Origin: Nematopogon swammerdamellus | Lineage: Eukaryota > Arthropoda > Insecta > Lepidoptera > Adelidae | NCBI GenBank assembly: GCA_946902875.1 | Contig: OX336336.1 | Coordinates: 27,545,558-27,609,557, forward strand | DNA: 64,000 bases | Direction: 5' to 3' | Shown here: positions 43,901 through 55,900 of the stretch, piece by piece | Position numbering within the stretch: position 1 is the stretch's first letter | Layout of the letters: every line of letters starts with the position of its first letter | Made by a program: the position numbers and the translations under genes | The notes under the pieces: generated by a model | The model's input: only the letters and a program-made list of their open reading frames with translations | Told to the model about the DNA's origin: nothing | Databases searched by the model: none

Positions 43901-46900
43901 AGCCTTGAAAGACAAATTTTGACGTAATTTGTAGGTATATAAGGTGCTTCGTTATTTATGTCAAAAATTTCGGGAGGGTTACATACGCACTCAAATAAAC
44001 ACTTTACGTAAGATAAAAACATATGTATAAAATCAAATAAGTACCTAGCTATAAAAACCTTGCATAGTGACCTTGTGACTTTGACAGCTGTTCTGCGTTT
44101 GAACATAGTACGGTAATTGACCCCGTACAATGCAAGTTACCTACTGTTACACACAGGTTAATGTTTAGGTAGCAAACATGTTTTGTTAAATTTCTCGAAA
44201 AGTAATGCTAAAAACTTATAATTTTTTTTTCCATAACATGTTTATTTGAGTGTATGTAACCCTCCCGAAATTTTTGACATAAATAACGAAGCACCTTAAA
44301 TTAGCTGAGAACGTGCAGCTGTCCCTCTTGCATTGGTGCGGAATGCGCGTGGCGAACGAAGACAGGGATCCTTTGTTCAAATACCTAACATGTTATCACG
44401 AGGCTGACTTCCGTCTGGTCTTAAGAATTTAAAAAAAGACACTGTTTTATACATTTTGAACAATGCCGTTTTTTTTTGCTATTGCCTCAGGCCTCTAATA
44501 CCGTACGTGCTGTCTCTGTTCATCGCGTACTTCTCCGGTGAGAAGACGGCTGAGAACTACCGCAACGCACACATATACAACTTGCTGCTGAACTCTCTCA
44601 GCATCTGCACCGCCATCATATTCAACCACGTCAACTTGGGGATGGGCGCGGTCGGCATGCAGGTTCGAATCGCCGCCTGCTCCCTTGTCTATAGGAAGGT
44701 GAGTGATGAGAAATGAAATCTTTATTGTTTATTGTATAATTGGGTGGATCAACTTTTTCTTGTAATGTAAAAACCAGCAGCAGTCAAATAAGAAAAAAAT
44801 ATTAATTGCAATTAATTACTTAGTTGAAAATCAATAAGTATATAATTACTTGTCTTTTTCTGGTTTGCACTTACCTCGGCCCGCGCTTCCTCACTTCGCG
44901 CCTCACGCTACACCCGCTGACGCCCAGCCTTGGCGGAAATGCTAGGCGTCAGCGGGTGTAGTGTGAGGCGCGAAGTGAGGAAGCGCGGGCCGAGGTAAGT
45001 GCAAATCAGAAACAGACGACTAGTACTTAGGTTTATAGGCAATAGAAAAAAAAGTAGAGAACTACCTATTTAAAATAAAAATTTAACCAAATTTTTAGGG
45101 GTGACCCAGGGGACAATTTTGTCCCCAGTTTTTTATGGAAAAAGGGGGTTGTCCCCAGGGTAATCAATATTTTTAAAAAATTACTGAAGATTCTTTGTGC
45201 AGCTTCTTTCTTATTGATCAATTACTTATGTGAGAGTTGCTGTAACTATTAAAATAAGGTGAATTTAACAAGATAATATGCTTTTTTCAGACATATACCA
45301 AAAACAAGAAAAAGTTGATCCACCCAATTTCCTCCATAGGTAGGTAACCTGCGCTTGGATATGTCGACAATTCCGCCAGTTCTAAATTCAATGCGAAGAA
45401 GAACTGACAAACAAACTTCACAAGTCACAATGTTTTGTTAGTACCTTATAAGTATTATATTATAGTAACTTACAAATAATTAACCCATACTAGTTACCGC
45501 TCACAAACACATTCATAGAAATAAACATTAAGGGGTGGTACTAGGCAAACATCACAACGTATTATCCTAACCATAGCAATATTTCAAGTGATTTCACTAT
45601 AATTTATATGCTTATAGTTAGGTAAAAATTCAAGGTATAATGTGTGTACATTATTGTAATGTAATCTTCTAAATTCTCGACTAAAAGTGTGGCGAGTTTG
45701 AGTTTTTTTTCTTTCAAGTGTTTCTCTAACTATAGCAAAATAATGCATTTTTGTATTTTTTTAGCTTTATGGTTTCCGTATTTTTTTTGTTTTTTTTTTG
45801 TGTTCCGGTATTTTTTATTGTTTATTGTTTATTGTGTCATTTCATCCATAGGTAGGTAACCTACGCTTGGACATGTCGAAAATTCCGCCAGTTCTAAATT
45901 CAATGCGAAGAAGAACTGACAAACAAACTTCGCAAGTCACAATGTTTTGTTAGTACCTTATAAGTATTATATTAAAGTAATTTCCAATAATTAATCCATA
46001 CTACCGCTCACAAGAACATTAATATTTACAGCATAAACATAAATACTGAAGAATCAGACCACACTGCCTATTTAAATTACCTATATCTGGTGTATAGTGC
46101 CATCGTCAATTTTGATTATATTATATTATATTATATCAAGTCAAATAAAAAATTAAAAATTAGTTTACGTTTATTACAAAGAAATGTAATAAGTCATATT
46201 AAAAATCTAATGATACAAAGTGTATCCAATTGTCAAAGGCGGAGTCTATTATCGGCGGAGTCAGAGCTCAGAGGGGCCATATCGCGTGCTCATATTTCCC
46301 CCAAGTACAGTCTCGGGCCCTACAAGAGAAGCGTGAATGGGCACCTGTCAGGCCGGCATAGCATTCGCAACGCCCCCATACGACCGAACGTCCATGGGCG
46401 TCGCTAGACACCATGTGGGTGGCTCGGCGCCATGTGTCGCACTTTCAATAAAAAAAATATCCTAATTAATTATATAATTGCAGCTTCTAAAACTGGACCG
46501 CTCGTCGCTCGGCAAAACGACGCCCGGTCAGATCATAAACCTGATGTCCAACGACGTGAACCGTTTCGACTTGGCGTCGACGCTGCTGCACTTCCTGTGG
46601 GTGATGCCGATAGTGGTGCCGGTCGTGTCGTACCTCGTGTGGGCGCACATCAGCTACGCGACGCTCTCAGCGCTCCTGGTCATCCTGCTGCAGACTGTCT
46701 TCATGCAAGGTATTCTGAAGATCTTCATACGTTATGAAATTATGACAATAATATATATTTTTTTTTTAATCTGATACCTTTGGCTACATCACCTGCAACA
46801 TCCGTGATGTCAGCCCATAGTACCTTGGTGAACTGGGTGCCACGTCAGTGCTTCCATTCGGTCGTGCCGGCTACACTGAACTGGACGGAAAATACAAACT

Positions 46901-49900
46901 ATTTACCATAGCCGTTTCGACCAATCTTTCAGTGCGGTGCGGTGGTACCAAACCGAGCGGGTTGAACCCTACCACCTAGTAAAAGGTAAGAAGGGAAGGG
47001 GACATACAGTTTTACGTGGAATACGAAACACGGTCAGCCTCCAACGATCGAGCGCTCACCCGTCCGAGTACTGACCGCACTCATTGTTGCTTAACAACAG
47101 TCGACCGACCGCACCACTGAGCTACCGAGGCTAATATTTTTTAAAATTTGTTTTAATCTTTATTTTGTTTAAGGCTTTAGCCATTTTTGTCTATGCCAGC
47201 CCCATAGTAAATATATTGATATTTTAATCTACTCCAGCGCGAATCAATGCCTGTGACTTTACAAAAAAACTTAGTATAAATTCAAAGTTTTCCGTCTGAG
47301 CTCGTTCCAAGGCTTCGTGTACTTTAAAAAAAAACAGGTCGAGTCTGTCAGTTCTTAAGTCTCTCAATAGCTTCCGTCTCAGTTCTCAGTTCCACATTCC
47401 AACAGTATTATGCCGCTTATCCACTCTTACTACAAAAGAATAGGCTCGTGTACTTTAAAAAGCGGCCAAGTGCGTGTCGGGCCACGCGCAGTGTAGGATT
47501 CCGTAGTTGCGGAACCCTATCAAAATAAGTTATTTGATTATTTGTATAATTTTGTTGGGGAAATAAATGAATGTTAATTTGAAAAAGTTCTTCAACAGTG
47601 AAATGATGGCTGTCGTCCGTACATTTTATAAGTTGGTCGACTATTACTCGTCAACCTGTACAGCCTACTTAGCTGTGATAGTTTTCCTTTTAATTTGGAT
47701 ATATAATATATATATTCCTGTGAATTTTTTCACATATCTAATAACAACCGTTTAGCTGGCAGGGGGGGGGGGGACACACTTGACTCTAACAAAAATTAGC
47801 ACTTAATAATTCAAAAGCTTAATAATTCGCAAACGGATCCCTAAATCGAAAAATGCTTTTCATAAACCCGCAATATTTTCAAAAGACCTATCCAACCACA
47901 CCCCACACAATGGGGTAGACGTGAAAAAGAAAATTCATCCCCACTTTACGTGTAGGGGAGGGACCCTAAAAAAAATATTTAAAAATTTTTATTTTACCAC
48001 TTTGTCGGCGTTATTAATGTCTATGCCCATACCAACTTACAACTTTCTAGTACTAAGGGTCTCTGAGCTAAGCCGTGGACAGACAGACGGACGGACAGAC
48101 GGACGGACATGGCGAAACTATAAGGGTTCCTTGTTGACTACGGAACCCTAAAAAATAGGTCGAGTCTGTCAGTTCTTAAGTCTCTCAATAGCTTCCGTCT
48201 CAGTTCTCAGTTCACATTCCAACAGTATAATGCCGTTTATCCATTCTTTCTACAACAGAATGTTGCGCCTTGCTGGGCTGTGCATCTCTGCTCTTCCAGT
48301 CCTTGACATAACCTTCATGCCCTGTTCTGTCATCTGCGTAACTGTGAATCATGCCCAGGGACAGTAAGTCGTTAATAAAGATTAAAACTAACGTAGGTGA
48401 CAGCACAGAGCCCTGCGGAACACCAGCGTTAATTGGAAAGTCGACTGAGGAAAAAAGGTAGGAGTATATTTTTTAATAGGACAGTTATACTTTGTACCGT
48501 GTGGGGCCGGTCCTTTAAAAGAATATCCCCACTGCATCTCTGCCCGTGTATGTTGTAAAAGGCGACTAAGGGATATGAATGACTCCCTTCTTATATTACT
48601 AGGTAGGGTTTAACCCGCCCAGGTTGGTGTGTAAATAGTTTGTGTTTTCGATCCAGTTCAGTGTAGCCGGCACGACCGAAGGCAAGCACTGACGTGCCGC
48701 CTAGTTCACCCGGTGCTATGGGCTGACATCACGAATGTTGTAGGTGATGTAGCCAACCGTGTCAGTTTCCATTAAAAATAAAGCAATAACAGATATTGTT
48801 TGTGTGCGCAGTGTACCTGAGCAACCAGCAGGGCGTGCTGCGCGGCAAGATCGCGCGGCGCACGGACGAGCGCGTGCGCGTGATGAGCGAGCTCGTGAGC
48901 GGCGTGCAGGTCATCAAGATGTACGCCTGGGAGAAGCCCTTCGAGAAGCTGGTCGCCAGGCTGCGCAAGTCAGTAGGCAATACTTCTCGTTTAAGACCCT
49001 GTCAACCCGTATTCACCCGTACTCCGTTTGCTGGTTGGAGTAGGATGCAACACAATCAATCAATCAAATTTTCAACAATCAATTAGGGTTTTATTTTCGA
49101 ACGTTTTTACCACTTTTCACCAACGAGGAATTATGTTTCACTAGAGCTTTCGCTACGAAGAAAGATACAGAGAAACGTCGTCCCATCAGCTGAGGTATGA
49201 GGTAAGTTAGCGGGGAGGCGGAGCGCAGAGCCGAGCGGTAGAGGGGAGCTCGCGCGGGGCGGGAAGCGACCGGGAGTGGGGCTAGCGGGCGGTGAGAGGG
49301 GCTCGCGCGAGGCGGGAAGCGAGCGGGAGAGGGACTAGCGGTCGGTAAGCGACAACGCCAGCCAAGGCCAACCCAACATGTCACAACATGTGCATTGAAA
49401 TACAACCGGGCATGCGCGATGCGCGCAGGCGGTGGCGCGTGCGACGAGTTCGGCCGCTCGCGATAGACTAGTTTCTCATGTGCTCCAATTCGTAAATTGT
49501 GCCTCAACTCGGCGGAGCAATGCCCGTCGCCCGAGTAAGAGCTCTAGTGGAACATAATTCCTCTTTGCTTTTCATTCACTTATTTTTCAGAGAATTTAGA
49601 TGATTACATTACAATAATGTATGTGGATGGATGAGAAGAGCGGAAGACCGCGCGTGGTGGCGTGCCTTGGGAGAGGCCTATGTCCAGCAGTGGATCGATA
49701 CAGGCTAATGAAGAATGTATTCACATTATACCTTGAATCTTTACCTAACTATAAGCATATAAATTATAGTTAAATCACTTGAAATATGGCTGTGGTTAAT
49801 ATAATATGATATGATGTTTGCCTAGTACCACCCCTTAAAGTGCTCTCGTCCCCGTAGGAAGGAGGTCAACTTCATCGAGACGACGTCGATGGTAAAGGGG

Positions 49901-52900
49901 TTTTCCACCGCGCTGATGGTCTTCACGGAGCGGTTCATCCTGTTCGCGGCTATCGTGACCTTCGTTCTGATGGGCGGCGTCATCCGTTCGGAGATCGCTT
50001 TCTCGCTCGTTCAGTACTTCAATCTGCTGCAGCTGTCGTGCAACATACTGTTCCCGATGGCGCTGGCGTCGTTCGGGGAGGCGAGGGTCTCTGTGAGGAG
50101 ACTGGAGGTTGGTGCCTTTTTTTTTTATGTATGTAATTCCGTATGCGTAGCTTTGTCGGAGAGGCCTATATATATATATTTTTAATGGGAACTGACAGTG
50201 TTGGCTGCATCACCTTTTTTTTTAATGTAATCCGGTATGGGTGACTGAGTCGGAGCGGCCAAAGCGCATGCTCCGACCAGCCAATATCACCTCCGAGAAG
50301 GTAGGTGTCATACCGGAGACTTCCCTGGACTGCTGGCTGTACTGGACTAGAGGAGAACACAACCGAGGCTGCTATGCGGCCATCTTACACCCAGTACGGC
50401 TGTATCCACCTAGTCGATTTGAGCCTACCACCTAGTAAGGGGCAAGGGTAGGGACCTACAGACTACAGGAGACTACATCCTTGATGTCAGGCCATAACAC
50501 CTTGGTGAACTATGTGCCGTGTCAGTGCTTCACTTCGGTCGTGCCGGCCGCAATAACTGGACGGAAAACACGAACTATATTACATAGCCGCTTCAAGCGA
50601 CCTTTCATTCAGTGCGGTGTTACCGACCCGGGCGGGTTAAACCCTACCACCTTGTGAGGTAAGAAGGGAAGCGGTCCTACAGTTGTACGTGGAATAACAC
50701 CTTTGATAAGTTGCCATACCGGATAATTCCCTTTGGACTGCTGGATATACTAGTTAGACGTAGCTATTTGCAGGAGTTCCTCCAACTAGAAGAGACTAGT
50801 TAGACGTCGCTATTTGCAGGAGTTCCTTCAACTAGAAGAGACTAGTTAGACGTCGCTATTTGCAGGACTTCCTTCAACTAGAAGAGACTAGTTAGACGTG
50901 GCTATTTGCAGGAGTTCCTCCAACTAGAAAAGACTAGTTAGACGTCGCTTTTTGCAGGAGTTCCTCCAACTAGAAGAAACTAGTTAGACGTCGCTATTTG
51001 CAGGAGTTCCTCCAACTAGAAGAGACCAGTTAGACGTGGCTATTTGCAGGAGTTCCTCCAACTAGAAAAGACTAGTTAGACGTCGCTATTTGCAGGAGTT
51101 CCTTCAACTAGAAGAGACTAGTTAGACGTCGCTATTTGCAGGAGTTCCTCCAACTGGAAGAGCTGGCGTCCGAAAAGAAGTCGGAAATCCCGCCGCTGAT
51201 CACGGAGAAGAGCGACAAGCCGCCGCGGCCGACGGGACTGGTGCTGGTGGGCGCCAGCGCGAGCTGGATGCCCGACCCCATCGTGCAGACGCTGAGGAAC
51301 CTGACGCTCACCGTCAAGCCGGGCGAGTTTCTGGGCGTTGCCGGGCCCGTCGGTGCGGGGAAGGTGAGTCTCTTAGCTTTATTTATTTATTTATTTTCAA
51401 TATTTATTCAAAAATAACAAATTCTTATTTTATTAAATATTTCGGCGAAAGCCGTCTTCAGTAATTATCTAATAGAATAAATATTATTTATTTACAAAAT
51501 AAATTATAAATAAATCATATTTATTCTATTAGATTTACTGAAAACGGCCATCGCCGAAATTTTTAATAAAATAAAAAATGTGTAATTCATTTTATTTATT
51601 TTAGACAGACAGGCGAAAAAAATTACGTGCATACCTACACCTGCTGCTTCACTGTTCGGAACCGGTGTAAAACTGTAGGTCCCTTCCCTTGCCCCTTACT
51701 AGGTGGTAGGCTCAAATAGTAGCCGACTGGGTTGGTACCACTGGATGTAAGATGGCCGCATAGCAGCCTCGGTTGTGTTCTCCTTTAGTCCAGTATAGCC
51801 AGCAACCCCAAAGTTAAACCCCACTACCTAGTAAGTAGTAAGAAGGAAAGGGATCTACAGTTTTACGCGGAATCCGAACCGCGGTCGACCTCCAACGGTT
51901 GAACGGTCACCCATTCAAGTTCCTACCGCGCCCAGGTGTGCTTATCATCACGAACGACTATCAATCTAGAGCACCACCGAGCTACCTAGGATGTGACAGA
52001 AATTGCTTCACTAAATTTTCACAAAAATAATATTATTGAAATAAATCAAATTGAATAATGGATGGTGATAACAAATATGAGTTTAAAGCTGCTTGATTTA
52101 AACTAATGGTGATAACAAATAGTTGGTATACAATAGCAATATTTCTGATAAAACTAATCCCCTTTGTATTGCATTACATCAGCTTTCTTTATAAAGATAC
52201 CAGACGATTTATTGATGTACAGTTCGACCGGATTACCACAACAGATTACTCATTTATTAAGCTTCAAAAAGAAAGCTGAATGAAAGGTCGCTCGAAACTA
52301 CTATGTAAATAGTTTGTGTTTTCCGTCCAGTTCAGTGTAGCCGGCACGAGCGAAGGGAAGCACTGATGTGGCACCAAGTTCACCCGGTGTTATCGGCTGA
52401 AATCACAATGTTTGGTTTTGAATCATGGATGGGTGATGTAGCCAACAGTTTCCATATAAAAAGAGCTCAGTAGCATTTTTTTTTCTAGTATTTTACTCAT
52501 ATTTTTTTTAGATAATCGAGGTTTTATGCATTAGGAAAAGTTCGCCATTAAATTACAAATTTCAAAAATTAAAGTAATGATGAAAATCTACGTCATTCAT
52601 TAGTGAAAGGAATGAAAAATCAGGATGATGAAATTCCGCAATCTCACTTTTGAAATGCAATTCACTTTTGTCATAGCATGCGCGGGAAATTTAGAGTGGC
52701 CACTCGCTAGTCCCGACCTCGATTAACACCCTCCTCTACTGCCGATGGGCCCGAATATGTTCGGTGAAGCCATCGCAAGCTCTGGTCCACACCTTCCTTC
52801 TTCTTCTGCTCTAGCGACCAAGCCCAGAAAATAATTCTTTACTCAATATGAAGCAATGATGAAGAAAATCAACGTAATTATTGAAAAGAGATAAGGAATA

Positions 52901-55900
52901 AAAAATTGCGATGATGAAACTTGTATTACAATTTTCCGCAATCTCACTTTTGAAATGCAAGTCACTTTTGTCATAGCACATTGACAAGTCTTCTTTATCT
53001 TATATCGGCACTAAATCAGTGAGCAGATTAGGTATAAAGCAGCGTAAGTGCTACCAATCAGCTGATTTAGCTGGTTCAATCTAGTTTGTCTTTGCAGAAA
53101 TTGTCATAGGCTATCATTCGCACAGGACTATTATTCAGTAATGTAATGCAATCCCAATACAAGAAACATGTTTTTTTTACATGATTGTTTTTTGTTTGAT
53201 TTTGCTCTAGCGACCGAGCCATTAGCATGCTCAGCAAATAATTCTTTACTCAATATGAAGCAATGATGAAGAAAACTGTCGTATTAACGGGCTAGACAGC
53301 CTAGCAACAGTCCGCAAATCTGCTGGCATGGCACCTAACTGAGCGTGGTTTCGCGAGGAGAGGTGATTTTGGCTCTGTCGACTGCACCATTGGTTGCACC
53401 AAAATATACCAACGTCATTATTGAAAAGTTCGCCATTAAATTACAAATTTCAAAAATTAAAGTAATGATGAAAATCTACGTCATTCATTAGTGAAAGGAA
53501 TGAAAAATCAGGATGATGAAATTCCGCAATCTCACTTTTGAAATGCAATTCACTTTTGTCATAGCATGCGCGGGAAATTTAGAGTGGCCACTCGCTAGTC
53601 CCGACCTCGATTAACACCCTCCTCTACTGCCGATGGGCCCGGATATGTTCGGTGAAGCCATCGCAAGCTCAGGTCCACACCTTCCTTCTTCTTCTGCTCT
53701 AGCGACCAAGCCCAGCAAATAATTCTTTACTCAATATGAAGCAATGATGAAGAAAATCAACGTAATTATTGAAAAGAGATAAGGAATACAAAATTGCTAT
53801 GATGAAACTTGTATTACAATTTTCCGCAATCTCACTATTGAAATGCAAGTCACTTTTAATGTCATACCACATTGACAAGGTTTATCTTATATCGGCACTA
53901 AATCAGTGAGCAGATTAGGTATAAAGCAGCATTAGTGCTACCGACCAGCTGATTTAGCTGGTTCAATCCAGTTTGTCTTTGCACAAATTGTCATAGGCTA
54001 TCATTCGCACAGGATTATTCAGTAATCTAATGCAATCCCAATACAAGAAACATGTTTTTTTTACATTAATTTTGTTTTGTTTGACCAGCGAAGTCGCTCT
54101 ACAGTTTCTTCAAGAATCTAGGGCTGCCAAGATCGACGCTAAGCTCATATATGGAGAGAGCTTCGAAAACGCCACTGGAAGCATCCTATACAGAATATGG
54201 ATAGGTAGAGAGAGGGAGATAGAGAGCGGGACTGGTGGTTTCCCCGCGTCCTAGTCAACGCAGACTAGCTGACGAGGGCTTGATGCGAGCCGAAACGTGA
54301 AGCATGCGCGGGAAATTTAGAGTGGCCATTCGCTAGTCCCGACCTCGATTAACACCCTCTTCTACTGCCGATGGGCCCGGATATGTTCGGTGAAGCCATC
54401 GCAAGCTCAGGTCCACACCTTCCTTCTTCTTCTGCTCTAGCGACCAAGCACAGCAAATAATTCTTTACTCAATATGAAGCAATGATGAAGAAAATCAACG
54501 TAATTATTGAAAAGAGATAAGGAATACAAAATTGCTATGATGAAACTTGTATTGCAATATTTTACGCAATCTCACTATTGAAATGCAAGTCACTTTTGTC
54601 ATACCACATTGACAAGGTTTATCTTATATCGGCACTAAATCATTGAGCAGATTAGGTATAAAGCAGCATTAGTGCTAACAACCAGCTGATTTAGCTGGTT
54701 CAATCCGGTTTGTCTTTGCAGAAATTGTCATAGGTTATTATCACGCACAGGACTATACAGTAATATTAATCTCTACTTCTTCTCTATCTCTTCTCTTCTC
54801 TATCTCTTCTTCTCTATCTCTATCTCTTCTCTATCTTCTCTACTTCTTATAAAAGGGAACGTCTGTCTGTCTGTATGTATGTATGGATGTATGTATGTTT
54901 GAGGTAAACTCCGGAACCGCTGAACAGATTTTGATACGGTTTGCACCAATGTAAAGAGTAGTTATTGAGGCTCACTATAGGCAATATACCATCACGCTAA
55001 ATAGCCTTAGGGCTGAGCAGTATGAAAGAAAGTATAGTATCAAAGAAGAGGGAAGGGAGGGAGAGGGAGGAGGGGGAAAGAGGGAGATGTAGGGAGGGGA
55101 TGTGAGCGAGGGGGCGGGAGAGGGAAGGGAGAGCAGAGTGAAAAGTGGTATAGGGAGGGAGGGAAGGAGAGGGGCAGGTAAGGACAGAACGAGGGGGGGG
55201 GGGGGGGGGAGAGTGAATATAAGAGTATCAATCGTTTATTGTTATATTGGTATTTCAATCGGATTTGCTATTAAACCGAAACATCTGAAAGAAAGAACCT
55301 TGTCACTTATACACGGTGTTGCAACCCCAACCGTAAAATCCGAAAGGGGGTGATTCTGTACGTGAAATAGAACTTTTGTTCTACGACTTTTTAATCTGAA
55401 GAAAAAATTTTTTTTCTCTTCATACATTTTGAGAATAGGTAGGTACCTAGTTCAAATTTGTATGGAAAAATTTTTTTTTTTCCAAAAAATGTTTTTGCTG
55501 CAGAAGTTGTTTAGTTTCACATATAGAATAACCCCCTTATGTCAGTTAAATATATTACGGGAGCAACTGCAACACCGTATATATTATGTACTTATATACC
55601 GTTTTGCCCTCCTCGGCATCACAGTGCCAATTTTCTATCCTGCTTCCGCCCATGAAACCTCCAGATGAGGGAGCAGATTGGCGATCTTCTTATATTAAGC
55701 TGTGGGTGTCTAGTTGTTGGCGTGTTTTCCGTCCAGTTCAGTGTAGCCGGCACTACCAAAAGTAGGCACTGACACTGCACCCGGTTCACCGTGATGTTAT
55801 GGGCTTACATCACGCTTGTTGTAGCCAACTAGAGAATCTACTCTAGAATCGAATCTAGAGAATTCTAGAGAATTTCATTGATTACTTCAGCTGCACAATT

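Noticed and set aside
50750..51141. CRISPR-like regular repeat
   Set aside because: The 46-bp units are contiguous without variable spacers and contain the exon 7 acceptor; the genome is an insect.
55040..55258. Proline-rich 72-residue ORF
   Set aside because: It is the pyrimidine strand of a GGGAGA simple repeat.
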